Shown here: positions 24,239 through 33,239 of the stretch, in pieces
Layout of the letters: every line of letters begins with the position of its first letter
Numbering within the stretch: position 1 is the first letter of the stretch
NCBI GenBank assembly: GCA_944319925.1
Contig: CALUFQ010000014.1
Location: forward strand, 1-61,163
Origin: an uncultured Paraprevotella sp.
Lineage (GTDB): Bacteria; Bacteroidota; Bacteroidia; Bacteroidales; Bacteroidaceae
DNA: 61,163 nucleotides
Direction of reading: 5' to 3'
Made by a program: the position numbers and the translations under genes
The notes under the pieces: model-generated
Told to the model about the DNA's origin: nothing
The model's database searches: none
Seen by the model: the letters and a program-made list of their open reading frames with translations, nothing else

Positions 24239-25750
24239 TTAATGGTTCATGGATAAGAGTTCGTTGATGATGTCACGCGTGTTGCTCAGGCGTGGAATCT
24301 TGTGTTGCCCACCGAGTTTTCCCTTGGATTTCAGCCAATCGTTGAACAAACCGTTTCGGGCGTGGATGATTTCCAAATGTTGCAGGGTGATGTCCTTTTG
24401 GCGTTTTGCCTCGTAATCCGAATTGATTTCCTGCAGTGTGCGGTCCAACACGTCGGAGAAGTGTCCGAGCGAGTCGGGTTCTTGTGCAAATTCTATCAGC
24501 CATTGGTGGCGGCACCGGCCTTTTTCGTCCATAAAGACGGGCGCGGCGGTGTATTCGCGCACTTGTGCCCCCGTGGCGTCGCAGGCCGCCTTCAGCCCGT
24601 TCTCCGCATTGTCGGCAATCAGTTCTTCGCCAAAAGCGTTGATGAAGAACTTGGTGCGTCCCGTGAGGATGAACTTGTAGGGCGACTTTTCGGTGAACTT
24701 CACGGTGTCGCCAATCAGGTATCGCCACAGGCCGGCCGAGGTGCTGATGACCATGGCGTAGTTCTTCCCCGTTTCCACGCCCCAGAGCGGGACTACACGC
24801 GGGTGCTCTTTCTCCAAGTCTTCCATTGGGATGAACTCATAGAACACGCCGTAGTCGATCATCAGCGTCATGGCCCTGTCTCCCAGGTCGGTCTGAAGCC
24901 CGAAAAAACCTTCGCTGGCATTATAGGTTTCCATGTAGTGCATGTCAGGTTTCGGGATAAGCTGTTGGTACTGCTTGCGATAGGGCGTGAAAGCTACGCC
25001 GCCATGGAAGAACACTTCGAGGTTGGGCCACACGTCGCTGATGTGTTTTTTCCCGGAAATTTCCAAGATGCGGTCCAATACGGACATCATCCATGAAGGT
25101 ACGCCGCTCAGGCTTGTCACGTTTTCGTGGAGCGTGGCGCGGGCTATGAGGTCGCGCTTCTTCTCGAAGTCGCTTAAGAGGGCGATGTCTTTCGAGGGGA
25201 CGCGGAAATGGTTGACGAAGGCACTGACATTCTCAATCAGCACCGCGCTCAAATCGCCCACGAGGCTGTGGGGCAGGTCGTAGTTCGGACTGTGGCTTCC
25301 GCCAAGAATCAAGGCTTTCCCGTCGAACATCCGGCTTTGCGGGTTGTTGGCAAGGTACATGGCCACGCTGTCCGTTCCGCCTTGGTAGTGCGTGTCGCGC
25401 AGGAATTCGCGGCTCACGGGGATGAATTTGCTTTTGTCGTTTGTCGTGCCAGATGACTTGGCGTACCATCGCACTTGTCCCGGCCAAAGGATGTCCTTTT
25501 CCCCGTGCCGCATGCGGTCGATATATCCTTTGAGTTCTTCGTAAGTGTTGACCGGCGAGGAGGCGGCGAACGCGTCATAATCTTTCACCTTGTCGAATCC
25601 GTGCATTTTCCCCCATGTCGTGTGGGCGGCTTGTTTGATGAGGTGTTGGAGTACTTTTACTTGCAGTTCTTCCGCCCGGAGGCCATATTGCTGGGAAATC
25701 TTTTTCCGCCTTCCGGAAAGAAAACAATTGATAAGTTTTGTCCTATTCAT
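24239..25750 (-). CDS. GH3-family protein (acyl-acid amido synthetase fold)
   Basis: A 503-residue protein of the GH3 (auxin-responsive promoter) family, which in plants adenylates carboxylic acids and joins them to amino acids. The nucleotide-binding motif WYAKSSGTTNDKSKFIPVS is near residue 95, followed by YMETYNASEGFFGLQ and the C-terminal GRTKFFINAFGEELI. Bacteroidota homologues of this size are common and their substrate is unknown. The ATG at 25750 is preferred over one 13 codons upstream because a promoter motif lies at 25787-25794. It heads the six-gene minus-strand operon that runs to 20029. Confidence 0.88.
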   Translation of the reverse strand: MNRTKLINCFLSGRRKKISQQYGLRAEELQVKVLQHLIKQAAHTTWGKMHGFDKVKDYDAFAASSPVNTYEELKGYIDRMRHGEKDILWPGQVRWYAKSSGTTNDKSKFIPVSREFLRDTHYQGGTDSVAMYLANNPQSRMFDGKALILGGSHSPNYDLPHSLVGDLSAVLIENVSAFVNHFRVPSKDIALLSDFEKKRDLIARATLHENVTSLSGVPSWMMSVLDRILEISGKKHISDVWPNLEVFFHGGVAFTPYRKQYQQLIPKPDMHYMETYNASEGFFGLQTDLGDRAMTLMIDYGVFYEFIPMEDLEKEHPRVVPLWGVETGKNYAMVISTSAGLWRYLIGDTVKFTEKSPYKFILTGRTKFFINAFGEELIADNAENGLKAACDATGAQVREYTAAPVFMDEKGRCRHQWLIEFAQEPDSLGHFSDVLDRTLQEINSDYEAKRQKDITLQHLEIIHARNGLFNDWLKSKGKLGGQHKIPRLSNTRDIINELLSMNH

Positions 25751-25786
25751 ATTGCGTTTCCACAGGAATCTTTCTATTATTCGGTG

Positions 25787-25794
25787 CAAAAGTA
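25787..25794 (-). promoter_or_regulatory. Putative -7 element of the GH3 operon
   Basis: TACTTTTG on the minus strand, followed by CACCG, 36 bp before the GH3 start codon. Confidence 0.5.
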
Positions 25795-25866
25795 GTTTAA
25801 AGTTATCAGAATAACGAAGATTATACAGTTTTTAATGGGTGGATAGCCGAATCCCTCCACAAAAGA

Positions 25867-26817
25867 TTACGATTGGAATGCTGCGGCTTCGGCGGCGGCC
25901 ACAATCTCTTCTTTGTTCCTGGCGTGTGCGGAAATCTTGATGTCGGAAAGGTCAAATTCAGTTTGTCCAAGGGTGGGTATATGACTTTCCGGGGTGATTT
26001 CCACCCTGTTTTCCTCTTCTTTTGCAGGTTGTTCTATTAGTGCTTCCCTTTGTTTTTTATTGGCAAGGATGTTTTCAACAATTTTGGGCGATTTTTTAAG
26101 CAATGCGATTGTGTCTTTTGCCGCTAACTGCTGGCTTTCCTTTTTTGAATAGCCTTTGCCGGTGCAGCATGTCACACCTTCTATGTTCACTTGGGTGATG
26201 AATACAGGCGAACTGTCGTCTTCTTTGTCTTCTTCAATAAGGTTGAAGGTGACTCCGACACGTTTTTTCTGCCCCCATTCGATGAGTTTGCTTTTGAAGT
26301 TGACTTCTTTGTAGGCCACGGTGTCGATGTTGATAAGGCGCGTCATGATGCGTTGCCCGATAAAACGCATGCAATAGGAATAACCTTTGTCCAAATAGAC
26401 CGCGCCGACCAAAGCCTCGAAAGCGTTGCCATACATGTAGTTGTTGTGCGTTGAGGAGTGGGTGGAAGAGATGATGAGTTTGTCCAGCCCGATTTCGATG
26501 GCAAGCCTGTTCAGAGATTCCCGTTGCACGATTTTGCTGCGGGTGTTGGTGAGGAATCCTTCGTGCTTTCCGGAGAAATGCCGGAATACAATGTCGCCCA
26601 CCACGGCATCGAGAATGGCATCGCCCAAGAACTCGAGCCGTTCGTTGTTGATTTTGGAACCTTCCTTCCTGATGGAAGATGACTTATGGTGCAATGCTTG
26701 CTCGTAATATTGGATATGCCCGGGGTAGAATCCCAATATTTTATAGAAAGAAGAATAAAGCTCCTTTTCCTTCCGAAAAGGGAGCTTTATTCTTTCTATC
26801 AGGTTTTCTAAATACAC
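25867..26817 (-). CDS. rnc: Ribonuclease III
   Basis: A 316-residue double-strand-specific endoribonuclease for rRNA and mRNA processing. The signature NNERLEFLGDAILDAVVGDIVF (catalytic Glu and Asp) lies near residue 60 and the RNase III fold ends near residue 155. A double-stranded-RNA-binding domain follows (~170-240: FKSKLIEWGQKKRV..GKGYSKKESQQLAAKDTIALL). The last ~75 residues are an acidic extension beyond the usual ~230 residues of the E. coli enzyme. The start is GTG, placed 3 bp after the fabF stop codon with no clear ribosome-binding site of its own, so translation is probably coupled to fabF. Confidence 0.92.
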   Translation of the reverse strand: MYLENLIERIKLPFRKEKELYSSFYKILGFYPGHIQYYEQALHHKSSSIRKEGSKINNERLEFLGDAILDAVVGDIVFRHFSGKHEGFLTNTRSKIVQRESLNRLAIEIGLDKLIISSTHSSTHNNYMYGNAFEALVGAVYLDKGYSYCMRFIGQRIMTRLINIDTVAYKEVNFKSKLIEWGQKKRVGVTFNLIEEDKEDDSSPVFITQVNIEGVTCCTGKGYSKKESQQLAAKDTIALLKKSPKIVENILANKKQREALIEQPAKEEENRVEITPESHIPTLGQTEFDLSDIKISAHARNKEEIVAAAEAAAFQS

Positions 26818-26820
26818 GGT

Positions 26821-28086
26821 TTATTCAGTGTATTTCTTGAAAATCACACATGCGTTGTGTCCTCCGAAACCAAACGTGTTGCTCAATGCAGCACGTACAG
26901 TCCGCTGTTGGGCCTTGTTGAAGGTGAAGTTCAGGTTGTAGTCGATTTCCTCGTCCTTGTCTTCCTCTTCATGGTTGATGGTCGGGGGCACGATGTCTTG
27001 GTTGACCGCCATCACGCTGGCCATGGCTTCCACAGCACCCGCAGCACCCAACAAGTGGCCTGTCATGGACTTTGTGGAACTGATGTTCAGCTTGTAGGCA
27101 TGTTCACCGAAGAGCTCCTTGATGGCTTTGGCTTCCGAGATGTCTCCCACGTGGGTCGAAGTGCCGTGCACATTGATATAATCAATGTCTTCCGGCATCA
27201 TCCCGGCATCTTCCAATGCCCTTTCCATGACCAACTTGGCGCCTAAGCCTTCCGGATGGGATGCCGTGATGTGGTAGGCATCCGCCGACATGCCTGCACC
27301 GGCCATTTCCGCGTAAATCTTGGCACCACGCGCCTTTGCATGTTCCAATTCTTCCAGAATCAGGCAACCTGCACCTTCGCCCATGACAAAGCCGTCGCGG
27401 CTGGCACTGAACGGGCGTGACGCATGTGCCGGGTCATCGTTGCGGGTTGACAATGCTTTCATGGCATTGAAACCACCTACGCCAGCCGGCCAGATGGCCG
27501 CTTCGGCTCCTCCGCTCAGAATCATGCTGGCCTTACCCAGGCGGATAAGGTTGAAAGCATCGGCCAAAGCATTGGTGGACGACGCACACGCTGAAGTGGT
27601 GGTATAATTCGGCCCATGGAAACCATACATGATGGAAATGTGGCCACTGGCGATGTCGGCAATCATCTTGGGTATGAAGAACGGGCTGTATTTCGGTCCC
27701 AGTTCAGCTCCCGAGACTGCATACGCTCCTGCTTCTTCCTCAAAAGTGTGGATGCCGCCAATGCCGACCCCGAAGACCACGCCGACATTGTTTTTATCAA
27801 GCGTGTCCAAATCCACGTTGGAGTCTTCGACGGCCATTTTTGCCGCAGCAATTGCATATTGGGTATATAAGTCCATCTTGCGGGCCTCTTTGCGGTCAAT
27901 GAAGTCATTGGCGTTAAACCCTTTCACCTCGCAGGCGAAATGGGTCTTGAACAAAGACGCGTCAAAGTACGTGATAGGCCCCGCGCCGCTTACACCCGCC
28001 ACCATGTTTTTCCATGTTTCTTCGGCGGAATTGCCTAGAGGCGTGATAGCTCCTATACCCGTTACAACAACTCTTTTTAATTCCAT
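26821..28086 (-). CDS. fabF: Beta-ketoacyl-ACP synthase II
   Basis: A 421-residue condensing enzyme that extends acyl-ACP with malonyl-ACP in fatty acid synthesis. The active-site cysteine lies in TTTSACASSTNALADAF (~residue 165). The catalytic histidines are in NVHGTSTHVGD and STKSMTGHLLGAAGAVEA, and the C-terminal NTFGFGGHNAC is the family's last motif. It lies between acpP (24 bp upstream) and rnc (3 bp downstream), the acpP-fabF-rnc order seen in many bacteria. Confidence 0.96.
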   Translation of the reverse strand: MELKRVVVTGIGAITPLGNSAEETWKNMVAGVSGAGPITYFDASLFKTHFACEVKGFNANDFIDRKEARKMDLYTQYAIAAAKMAVEDSNVDLDTLDKNNVGVVFGVGIGGIHTFEEEAGAYAVSGAELGPKYSPFFIPKMIADIASGHISIMYGFHGPNYTTTSACASSTNALADAFNLIRLGKASMILSGGAEAAIWPAGVGGFNAMKALSTRNDDPAHASRPFSASRDGFVMGEGAGCLILEELEHAKARGAKIYAEMAGAGMSADAYHITASHPEGLGAKLVMERALEDAGMMPEDIDYINVHGTSTHVGDISEAKAIKELFGEHAYKLNISSTKSMTGHLLGAAGAVEAMASVMAVNQDIVPPTINHEEEDKDEEIDYNLNFTFNKAQQRTVRAALSNTFGFGGHNACVIFKKYTE

Positions 28087-28110
28087 TATAAATGTTTGTG
28101 GGAAACTTTC

Positions 28111-28347
28111 TTATTTCGTGTTGGCTTCGATGTAGCTGATGGCGTCTGCCACAGTCGTAATCTTCTCTGCCTGGTCATCGGGAATGTTGATGCCGAATGC
28201 TTTCTCAAATTCCATGATTAATTCCACGGTATCCAATGAGTCAGCACCCAAATCGTTGGTAAAACTTGCTGTGGGCACCACTTCTGCTTCGTCAACGCCC
28301 AATTTATCCACGATGATTGCTTTTACTTTAGATTCTAATTCAGACAT
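28111..28347 (-). CDS. acpP: Acyl carrier protein
   Basis: A 78-residue acidic four-helix carrier protein. The phosphopantetheine attachment serine is in [14 protein letters not shown]. Size and sequence are those of the main fatty-acid-synthesis ACP, and fabF follows 24 bp downstream. A promoter motif (TTCCTTTG, 28396-28403) lies 48 bp before the start. Confidence 0.96.
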   Translation of the reverse strand: MSELESKVKAIIVDKLGVDEAEVVPTASFTNDLGADSLDTVELIMEFEKAFGINIPDDQAEKITTVADAISYIEANTK

Positions 28348-28395
28348 AGTTGTAATTTTTTGATTATTGTTAATGTAATTCTAGTAATTCCGCTG

Positions 28396-28403
28396 CAAAG
28401 GAA
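28396..28403 (-). promoter_or_regulatory. Putative -7 element of acpP-fabF-rnc
   Basis: TTCCTTTG followed by CAGCGG on the minus strand; one mismatch to TAnnTTTG. Confidence 0.4.
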
Positions 28404-28493
28404 CTTTTTTTTTCTCACTTATGCAAGGATTTTGTGGAATAATTTACTTGTTTTTGCACACCAGGGTATGCTTTGTGCAAGAAAAAGGGCTTT

Positions 28494-29549
28494 TTACGTA
28501 ATGATTTCCGGGATTTCTCTTCGTAAGGGGTAATTGCCCCGCAAGTCTTCGAACAGTTCGGGATGGTTTTTCAGCTTCATGCTGTCTGTATGTGGGTTGT
28601 ACAGTTCCAAGGCCAGTTCTTTTTCAGGTGCAAAGGGGTAAGGTATGGCATTCCGGGGCAGTTTGGGGGCATGGATTTGGAAATTGGCCGGAAGGTGGAA
28701 ATGGCGGCACAAGGCTGTCAGTGCCATTCGCGTGGCGTTGGCTTTGCCATCGGCGGAATATCCGGCGATATGCGGGGTGCCTATATATATAAGGTGTAGC
28801 AGTTCCTGGTTGATGTCCGGCTCATTTTCCCAAGTGTCGATGATGGCATCTCTTATTTGCCCTTCTTTAAGAGATTGGAGCAGGGCTTTGTTGTCAATCA
28901 CACTGCCCCTGCTGGTGTTGATGATGACGGGCTTGCGCGCAAGTTTGTCGAAGAAATGTTTGTCTGCCAGGTGGTATGTGGGGTGTTTCCCATTAAGAAT
29001 GAGCGGCGTGTGGAACGAGATGATGTCGCACTGTGCTTGCAGCTCTTCCAGGCTCAGGAACATGTCGGCCGCTTGCCCCGCTTGTTGCAAGGTTTCGGCT
29101 TGTGGCGGGTCGTTCAAAAGAATGCGCACCCCGAGCGGGCGGATAGCCTCAATTACGGCATGTCCCACATGTCCCACGCCGACCAGCCCGATGGTTGTTT
29201 GTGTCAGGTCGTATCCTTTTTCTTTTTCCAGCAAGAGAAGGCATGAACGCAGGTATTGTCCCACGGAACCGGCATTGCAGCCCGGGCAATTTGTCCAGGC
29301 GATATGTGCCTTTTTCAGAAAGTCAGTATCCAAATGGTCGTATCCAATAGTGGCCGTCGCGATAAAAGACACCTTGCTGCCTTGCAGCAAGGTCGCATCG
29401 CAATGTGTGCGTGTCCGGACAATCAAGGCGTCGGCATCCCGCACATCTTCGGGGCAGATGTCTTTTCCCGGCCTGTAAACGACCTGGTCTGCGATTTGCG
29501 CTACGGCTTCCCGGATAAACGGGATTTTATCGTCCACCACTATTTTCAT
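28494..29549 (-). CDS. pdxB: Erythronate-4-phosphate dehydrogenase
   Basis: A 351-residue D-2-hydroxyacid dehydrogenase, second step of the DXP-dependent pathway to pyridoxal phosphate. Visible are the N-terminal MKIVVDDKIPFIREA, the NAD-binding VGVGHVGHAVIEAI (~residue 125), the catalytic-domain hallmarks IINTSRGSVID and DTWENEPDIN, and the family-specific TPHIAGYSADGKANAT with the catalytic His. The C-terminal ~60 residues fit the PdxB dimerisation domain. Its promoter motif lies only 4 bp upstream of the ATG. It is divergent from the acyltransferase gene. Confidence 0.92.
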   Translation of the reverse strand: MKIVVDDKIPFIREAVAQIADQVVYRPGKDICPEDVRDADALIVRTRTHCDATLLQGSKVSFIATATIGYDHLDTDFLKKAHIAWTNCPGCNAGSVGQYLRSCLLLLEKEKGYDLTQTTIGLVGVGHVGHAVIEAIRPLGVRILLNDPPQAETLQQAGQAADMFLSLEELQAQCDIISFHTPLILNGKHPTYHLADKHFFDKLARKPVIINTSRGSVIDNKALLQSLKEGQIRDAIIDTWENEPDINQELLHLIYIGTPHIAGYSADGKANATRMALTALCRHFHLPANFQIHAPKLPRNAIPYPFAPEKELALELYNPHTDSMKLKNHPELFEDLRGNYPLRREIPEIIT

Positions 29550-29553
29550 GTTG

Positions 29554-29561
29554 CAAAGTTA
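29554..29561 (-). promoter_or_regulatory. Putative -7 element of pdxB, 4 bp from the ATG
   Basis: TAACTTTG, then CAAC, then the pdxB ATG. A transcript from here would be nearly leaderless. Confidence 0.45.
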
Positions 29562-29606
29562 ATGAGTTTTTATCAGAGATTTATTGCCGATTCGAAAAAG
29601 TTTGTT

Positions 29607-29614
29607 TAGCTTTG
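29607..29614 (+). promoter_or_regulatory. Putative -7 element of the LPS/glycan gene cluster
   Basis: TAGCTTTG followed by CAAC, 31 bp before the acyltransferase ATG, divergent from the pdxB promoter. Confidence 0.5.
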
Positions 29615-29645
29615 CAACATTCTTTCAAAAAGGACAGGAGAGGAC

Positions 29646-30584
29646 ATGCGAGAAGACCGGCGGACGAAGTTGCAATATTGGGCAGTATATGGCTTTGGCC
29701 ATTTGGTGTCTTTGTTGCCGTTCTGGTTGCTGTATCTTTTGTCCGACGTGCTCTATTTTTTTGTGTATCACGTGGTGCGCTACCGTCGTGATGTGGCGCG
29801 GGAGAACATCGCGGGGTCTTTTCCGGAAAAGCCGCAGAAGGAATTGCGGGGGATTGAAAGGAAGTTTTATCATTTCTTTTGTGATTACGTCTTTGAGACA
29901 TTGAAGCTGATAACAGTTTCCCGGAAGTCCATGGCGAAGCGCATCACGTTCAAGGGGCTGGAGCAACTGGAAGACGCCTTCCATAAGGAAGGGCATCCTT
30001 TTGTTTTCATTTATTTGGGGCATTATTGCAATTGGGAGTGGATAGCGTCTATGTCTTGGTTCGTTTCCCCTTCTATCCATTGTGCCCAGATTTACCACCC
30101 TATATATAACAAGGCGGTGGATCGTTTTTTCCTGGAACTCAGGGGGCGGTTCGGCGGTGAGTCCATCCCGATGCGTGCCACGTTGCGGCGCATTGTGCAG
30201 TTGAAGCGGGAGCAGCGTCCCACCATGGTCGGATTCATTTCCGACCAATTGCCAAAATGGGAGAGCATGCATTTTTTCGTGCCTTTCCTCCATCGCGAGA
30301 CGGCGGTGTTTACGGGTGCTGAACAAATCGGGCGACAAGTGGGAGCGGCTTATTTCTTTGGTGAGATGTCGCGTCCGCGCCGGGGGTATTATGAATGTAC
30401 GTTCCGCCGGATGGAGACACCTTCCACACCTGTGACGGATTACGACGTGACGGCTTTGTTCATGCAATATTTGGAGCGGATGATTCGGAAGGCACCGCAA
30501 TATTGGCTGTGGACACACAAACGTTGGAAGCGGACGAAAGAGGAATGGCTCGAACGGCAACGGCAGGTTCACGGAAATGTTTGA
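29646..30584 (+). CDS. Lipid A biosynthesis acyltransferase (LpxL/HtrB family)
   Basis: A 312-residue membrane-anchored enzyme adding a secondary acyl chain to lipid A precursor. One membrane segment (LVSLLPFWLLYLLSDVLYFF) is near the N-terminus. The catalytic H-x4-E motif is in YLGHYCNWEW (~residue 123). Later family blocks include VGFISDQLPK and a PFLHRETAVFTG segment. It opens a plus-strand cluster of LPS core or O-chain genes. The ATG at 29646 follows AGGAGAGGAC. Confidence 0.92.
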   Translation: MREDRRTKLQYWAVYGFGHLVSLLPFWLLYLLSDVLYFFVYHVVRYRRDVARENIAGSFPEKPQKELRGIERKFYHFFCDYVFETLKLITVSRKSMAKRITFKGLEQLEDAFHKEGHPFVFIYLGHYCNWEWIASMSWFVSPSIHCAQIYHPIYNKAVDRFFLELRGRFGGESIPMRATLRRIVQLKREQRPTMVGFISDQLPKWESMHFFVPFLHRETAVFTGAEQIGRQVGAAYFFGEMSRPRRGYYECTFRRMETPSTPVTDYDVTALFMQYLERMIRKAPQYWLWTHKRWKRTKEEWLERQRQVHGNV

Positions 30585-30607
30585 AGGGTAGGATGATTTT
30601 GGCTCGT

Positions 30608-31717
30608 ATGGAGAAATATGATTATTTGGTTGTGGGCGCGGGGCTTTTTGGCGCCGTGTTTGCCCACGAAGCGAAAAAGGCGGGAAAACGTTGCCTTGTG
30701 ATAGACAAGCGTACGCACCGCGGTGGGAATATCCATTGCGAAAACGTGGACGGCATCATGGTGCATCAATACGGTGCGCATATTTTCCATACGGACAACA
30801 GGGAAGTGTGGAATTACGTGAATCGTTTTGCGGAGTTCAACCGTTTTACCAATTCGCCGTTGGCCAGCTTTGGCGGGAAACTGTATAACATGCCTTTCAA
30901 CATGAATACTTTTTACCAGCTTTGGGGCGTGAAGACACCGGCGGAGGCCAAGGCGAAGATAGCCGGCCAGCGGGCGGCATACGCCCATGCCGGGGAGCCG
31001 GCCAATTTGGAAGAACAGGCTCTCGGGTTGTGCGGGAAGGACATTTACGAAACATTGATTAAAGGCTATACGGAGAAGCAGTGGGGACGCCCGGCCACGG
31101 AACTTCCGGCGTTCATCATCAAGCGTGTGCCTTTCCGTTTCACTTTCGACAACAATTATTTCAATGATGCTTACCAAGGGATTCCCAAGGGGGGGTATGA
31201 CGTGTTGACAGACGCTTTGCTGGATGGCGTGGAAGTGAGGCTGGGCGAAGACTATTTTGCCCGCCGGGCGGAATGGGATGCGGCGGCCGTCCGCATCTTG
31301 TTCACGGGGTGCATTGATGAATTTTTCAATTTCCGCTTCGGGAGATTGGAATACCGTAGCCTTCGCTTTGAACACAAGCGTCTCGACATGGAAGACTTTC
31401 AGGGGAATGCCGTGGTGAACTATACGGGGCGTGAGGTGCCATACACTCGTGTCATTGAACATAAGCATTTTGAATATGGTACACAGCCGACGACTGTCAT
31501 TACGTATGAATATCCCGACACATTCTTGCCTGGAAAAGAACCTTACTATCCGGTGAACGACAGCCATAATAACGCTGTGTTCCGCCAATACCAAGAATTG
31601 GCCGGAGGTCAGGAAAAAGTCTTGTTCGGAGGAAGGCTTGGGCAGTATGTTTATGCAGACATGGATGATACCGTGGCTGCGGCATTGGCCTTGTGCAAAC
31701 GTGAATTTGGCGGATAA
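30608..31717 (+). CDS. glf: UDP-galactopyranose mutase
   Basis: A 369-residue flavoenzyme that converts UDP-galactopyranose to UDP-galactofuranose. The FAD-binding motif is at the N-terminus (YLVVGAGLFGAVFAHEA), followed by HRGGNIHCEN, HQYGAHIFHTDN and the YTEKQWGRP segment conserved in the family. The start ATG at 30608 fits homologues (M-x-K-Y-D-Y). An in-frame ATG at 30593 has a better ribosome-binding site (GAAGGGTAGG) and cannot be excluded. It implies galactofuranose in the surface glycan made by this cluster. Confidence 0.95.
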   Translation: MEKYDYLVVGAGLFGAVFAHEAKKAGKRCLVIDKRTHRGGNIHCENVDGIMVHQYGAHIFHTDNREVWNYVNRFAEFNRFTNSPLASFGGKLYNMPFNMNTFYQLWGVKTPAEAKAKIAGQRAAYAHAGEPANLEEQALGLCGKDIYETLIKGYTEKQWGRPATELPAFIIKRVPFRFTFDNNYFNDAYQGIPKGGYDVLTDALLDGVEVRLGEDYFARRAEWDAAAVRILFTGCIDEFFNFRFGRLEYRSLRFEHKRLDMEDFQGNAVVNYTGREVPYTRVIEHKHFEYGTQPTTVITYEYPDTFLPGKEPYYPVNDSHNNAVFRQYQELAGGQEKVLFGGRLGQYVYADMDDTVAAALALCKREFGG

Positions 31718-31737
31718 GTCATAAAAAAGCGGAAGAA

Positions 31738-32454
31738 ATGAAGAAATTGCATGTAATCACGCCGGTGAAGGATTCCATTGACTTCACACTTGAAACGGTG
31801 AAGGCTGTGCTGGCTTCCCAAACGAGTGTGCCCTTCACTTATACCTTATATAATGATTTCAGCACGGCGGAGAACACGGCGCGGCTGGAGGCGGCCTCGC
31901 AAGAGGCGGGATTCAGGTTGGTTCATCTTTCCGACTTGACGACCCATCCCTCGCCCAACTATTTGCTGGTGTTGCAGATGGCGCAACGCGAGGCCTTGGC
32001 GGAGGATGCCGGGCTGCTTATCGTGGAGTCGGATGTGGTGGTGAAGGAAAATACATTGCAGGGGCTTTTCGACGGCGCGGCGGCGCGACCGGATTGTGCC
32101 ATCGCCGCTGCCGTCACGACGGATGAGGACGGCGTGATAAATTATCCGTATTTGTATGCCAAGGGACGCGAGAACCAAGTCTTTCCAGAGAAGAAGCATT
32201 GTAGCTTCTGCTGCTCTTTGCTCACTCCTGCATTCCTGAGCAAGTATGATTTCGGCCAACTGGACTCTTCCAAGAACTGGTTTGACGTGACCATTTCCCA
32301 TGAAGCTTTGAAGGCCGGATTCCGCAATTACCTTTTCACCACGCTTCCCGTGTGGCATCGCCCTCACGGAAGCCGTCCGTGGAAGCAACTGAAATACAAG
32401 AACCCGTTGAAATATTATTGGTTGAAGTTTACGAAAGGTTTGGATAAAATTTGA
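31738..32454 (+). CDS. Glycosyltransferase-like protein (GT2 fold)
   Basis: A 238-residue probable glycosyltransferase with a GT-A nucleotide-sugar-binding fold: KLHVITPVKDSIDFTLETVKAV at the start, TYTLYNDFSTAENTARL, then LLIVESDVVVKENTLQGL with an ESDV motif where a DxD would be expected. It lies 20 bp after glf and 6 bp before the kinase-like gene, so all are probably one operon. Acceptor and donor are unknown. Confidence 0.8.
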   Translation: MKKLHVITPVKDSIDFTLETVKAVLASQTSVPFTYTLYNDFSTAENTARLEAASQEAGFRLVHLSDLTTHPSPNYLLVLQMAQREALAEDAGLLIVESDVVVKENTLQGLFDGAAARPDCAIAAAVTTDEDGVINYPYLYAKGRENQVFPEKKHCSFCCSLLTPAFLSKYDFGQLDSSKNWFDVTISHEALKAGFRNYLFTTLPVWHRPHGSRPWKQLKYKNPLKYYWLKFTKGLDKI

Positions 32455-32460
32455 ATAGGG

Positions 32461-33225
32461 ATGGTTTCATTCAGGCGACAAGTTTCCAATGTGTTTGCGC
32501 ACCGGACATTGGTGCTCCATCCGGATTACCGCGGGCTGGAGGCGTTCATGCAATCCTTGCCCGAACGTTTCGCAGCCGGGGAAGGTGAGGTGATTTATAA
32601 GGGACGTAACGAACTGCGCCGGATGAGGTGCGGGGAGCATGACTTGGTCGTGAAGTCTTTTCATCGCCCAAACCTGGTGAACCGTTTTGTGTATGGGGTG
32701 TTTCGCCCGTCGAAGGCCAAACGGTCCTACGACCATGCTTGCATGTATTTGCATGTCGGGGTGGGAACGCCGTTTCCCGTGGGATACCTGAATGTGCGGA
32801 GGGGGTTGTTGTTTGACCGCAGTTATTATGTGACGCTCGCTTCCACTTGCCCTTATGTGTATAATGATTTATTTTACAGGGATTTTGATTATGCGGACGA
32901 AGTCGTGCGCGAAGTGGGGCGGATAACCGGAATATTGCATGAGCATGGTTATGCCCATAAGGACTACGGACGCGGGAACATCTTGTTCCAAAAGACTGCC
33001 GAGGGGGTCAAGATTGACATTGTGGACTTGAACCGCATGTATATCGGGCCGATTGACTTGAAAAGGGGATGCAAGAACTTCGAGCGCCTGCCCGCAACCC
33101 CTCACATGCATCGCCTTTTGGCCGAGGAATACGCGGCAGTGAGGGGGTTCGACCCGGAAACCTGTTACCGTCTGATGCGTGCCTATCGGAGCACCCAGCC
33201 GGGCAAGATAGATGGCCTTTATTGA
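32461..33225 (+). CDS. Lipopolysaccharide kinase-like protein (WaaP/InaA superfamily)
   Basis: A 254-residue protein kinase-like fold enzyme. The N-lobe lysine is in LVVKSF, the catalytic loop is HGYAHKDYGRGNILF (H-x-D-x4-N) and the metal-binding aspartate is in IDIVDLNRM. These match Kdo/heptose kinases and related sugar kinases of LPS core synthesis. It probably phosphorylates a core sugar. It sits inside the glycan cluster, 6 bp after the preceding transferase and 14 bp before the next. Confidence 0.85.
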   Translation: MVSFRRQVSNVFAHRTLVLHPDYRGLEAFMQSLPERFAAGEGEVIYKGRNELRRMRCGEHDLVVKSFHRPNLVNRFVYGVFRPSKAKRSYDHACMYLHVGVGTPFPVGYLNVRRGLLFDRSYYVTLASTCPYVYNDLFYRDFDYADEVVREVGRITGILHEHGYAHKDYGRGNILFQKTAEGVKIDIVDLNRMYIGPIDLKRGCKNFERLPATPHMHRLLAEEYAAVRGFDPETCYRLMRAYRSTQPGKIDGLY

Positions 33226-33239
33226 AGATTCATACGCTG

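Noticed and set aside
32041-32060. ESDV in the 238-residue glycosyltransferase-like protein read as a lost DxD site
   Set aside because: ExD-type and otherwise altered metal sites occur in GT-A folds, so inactivity cannot be claimed.
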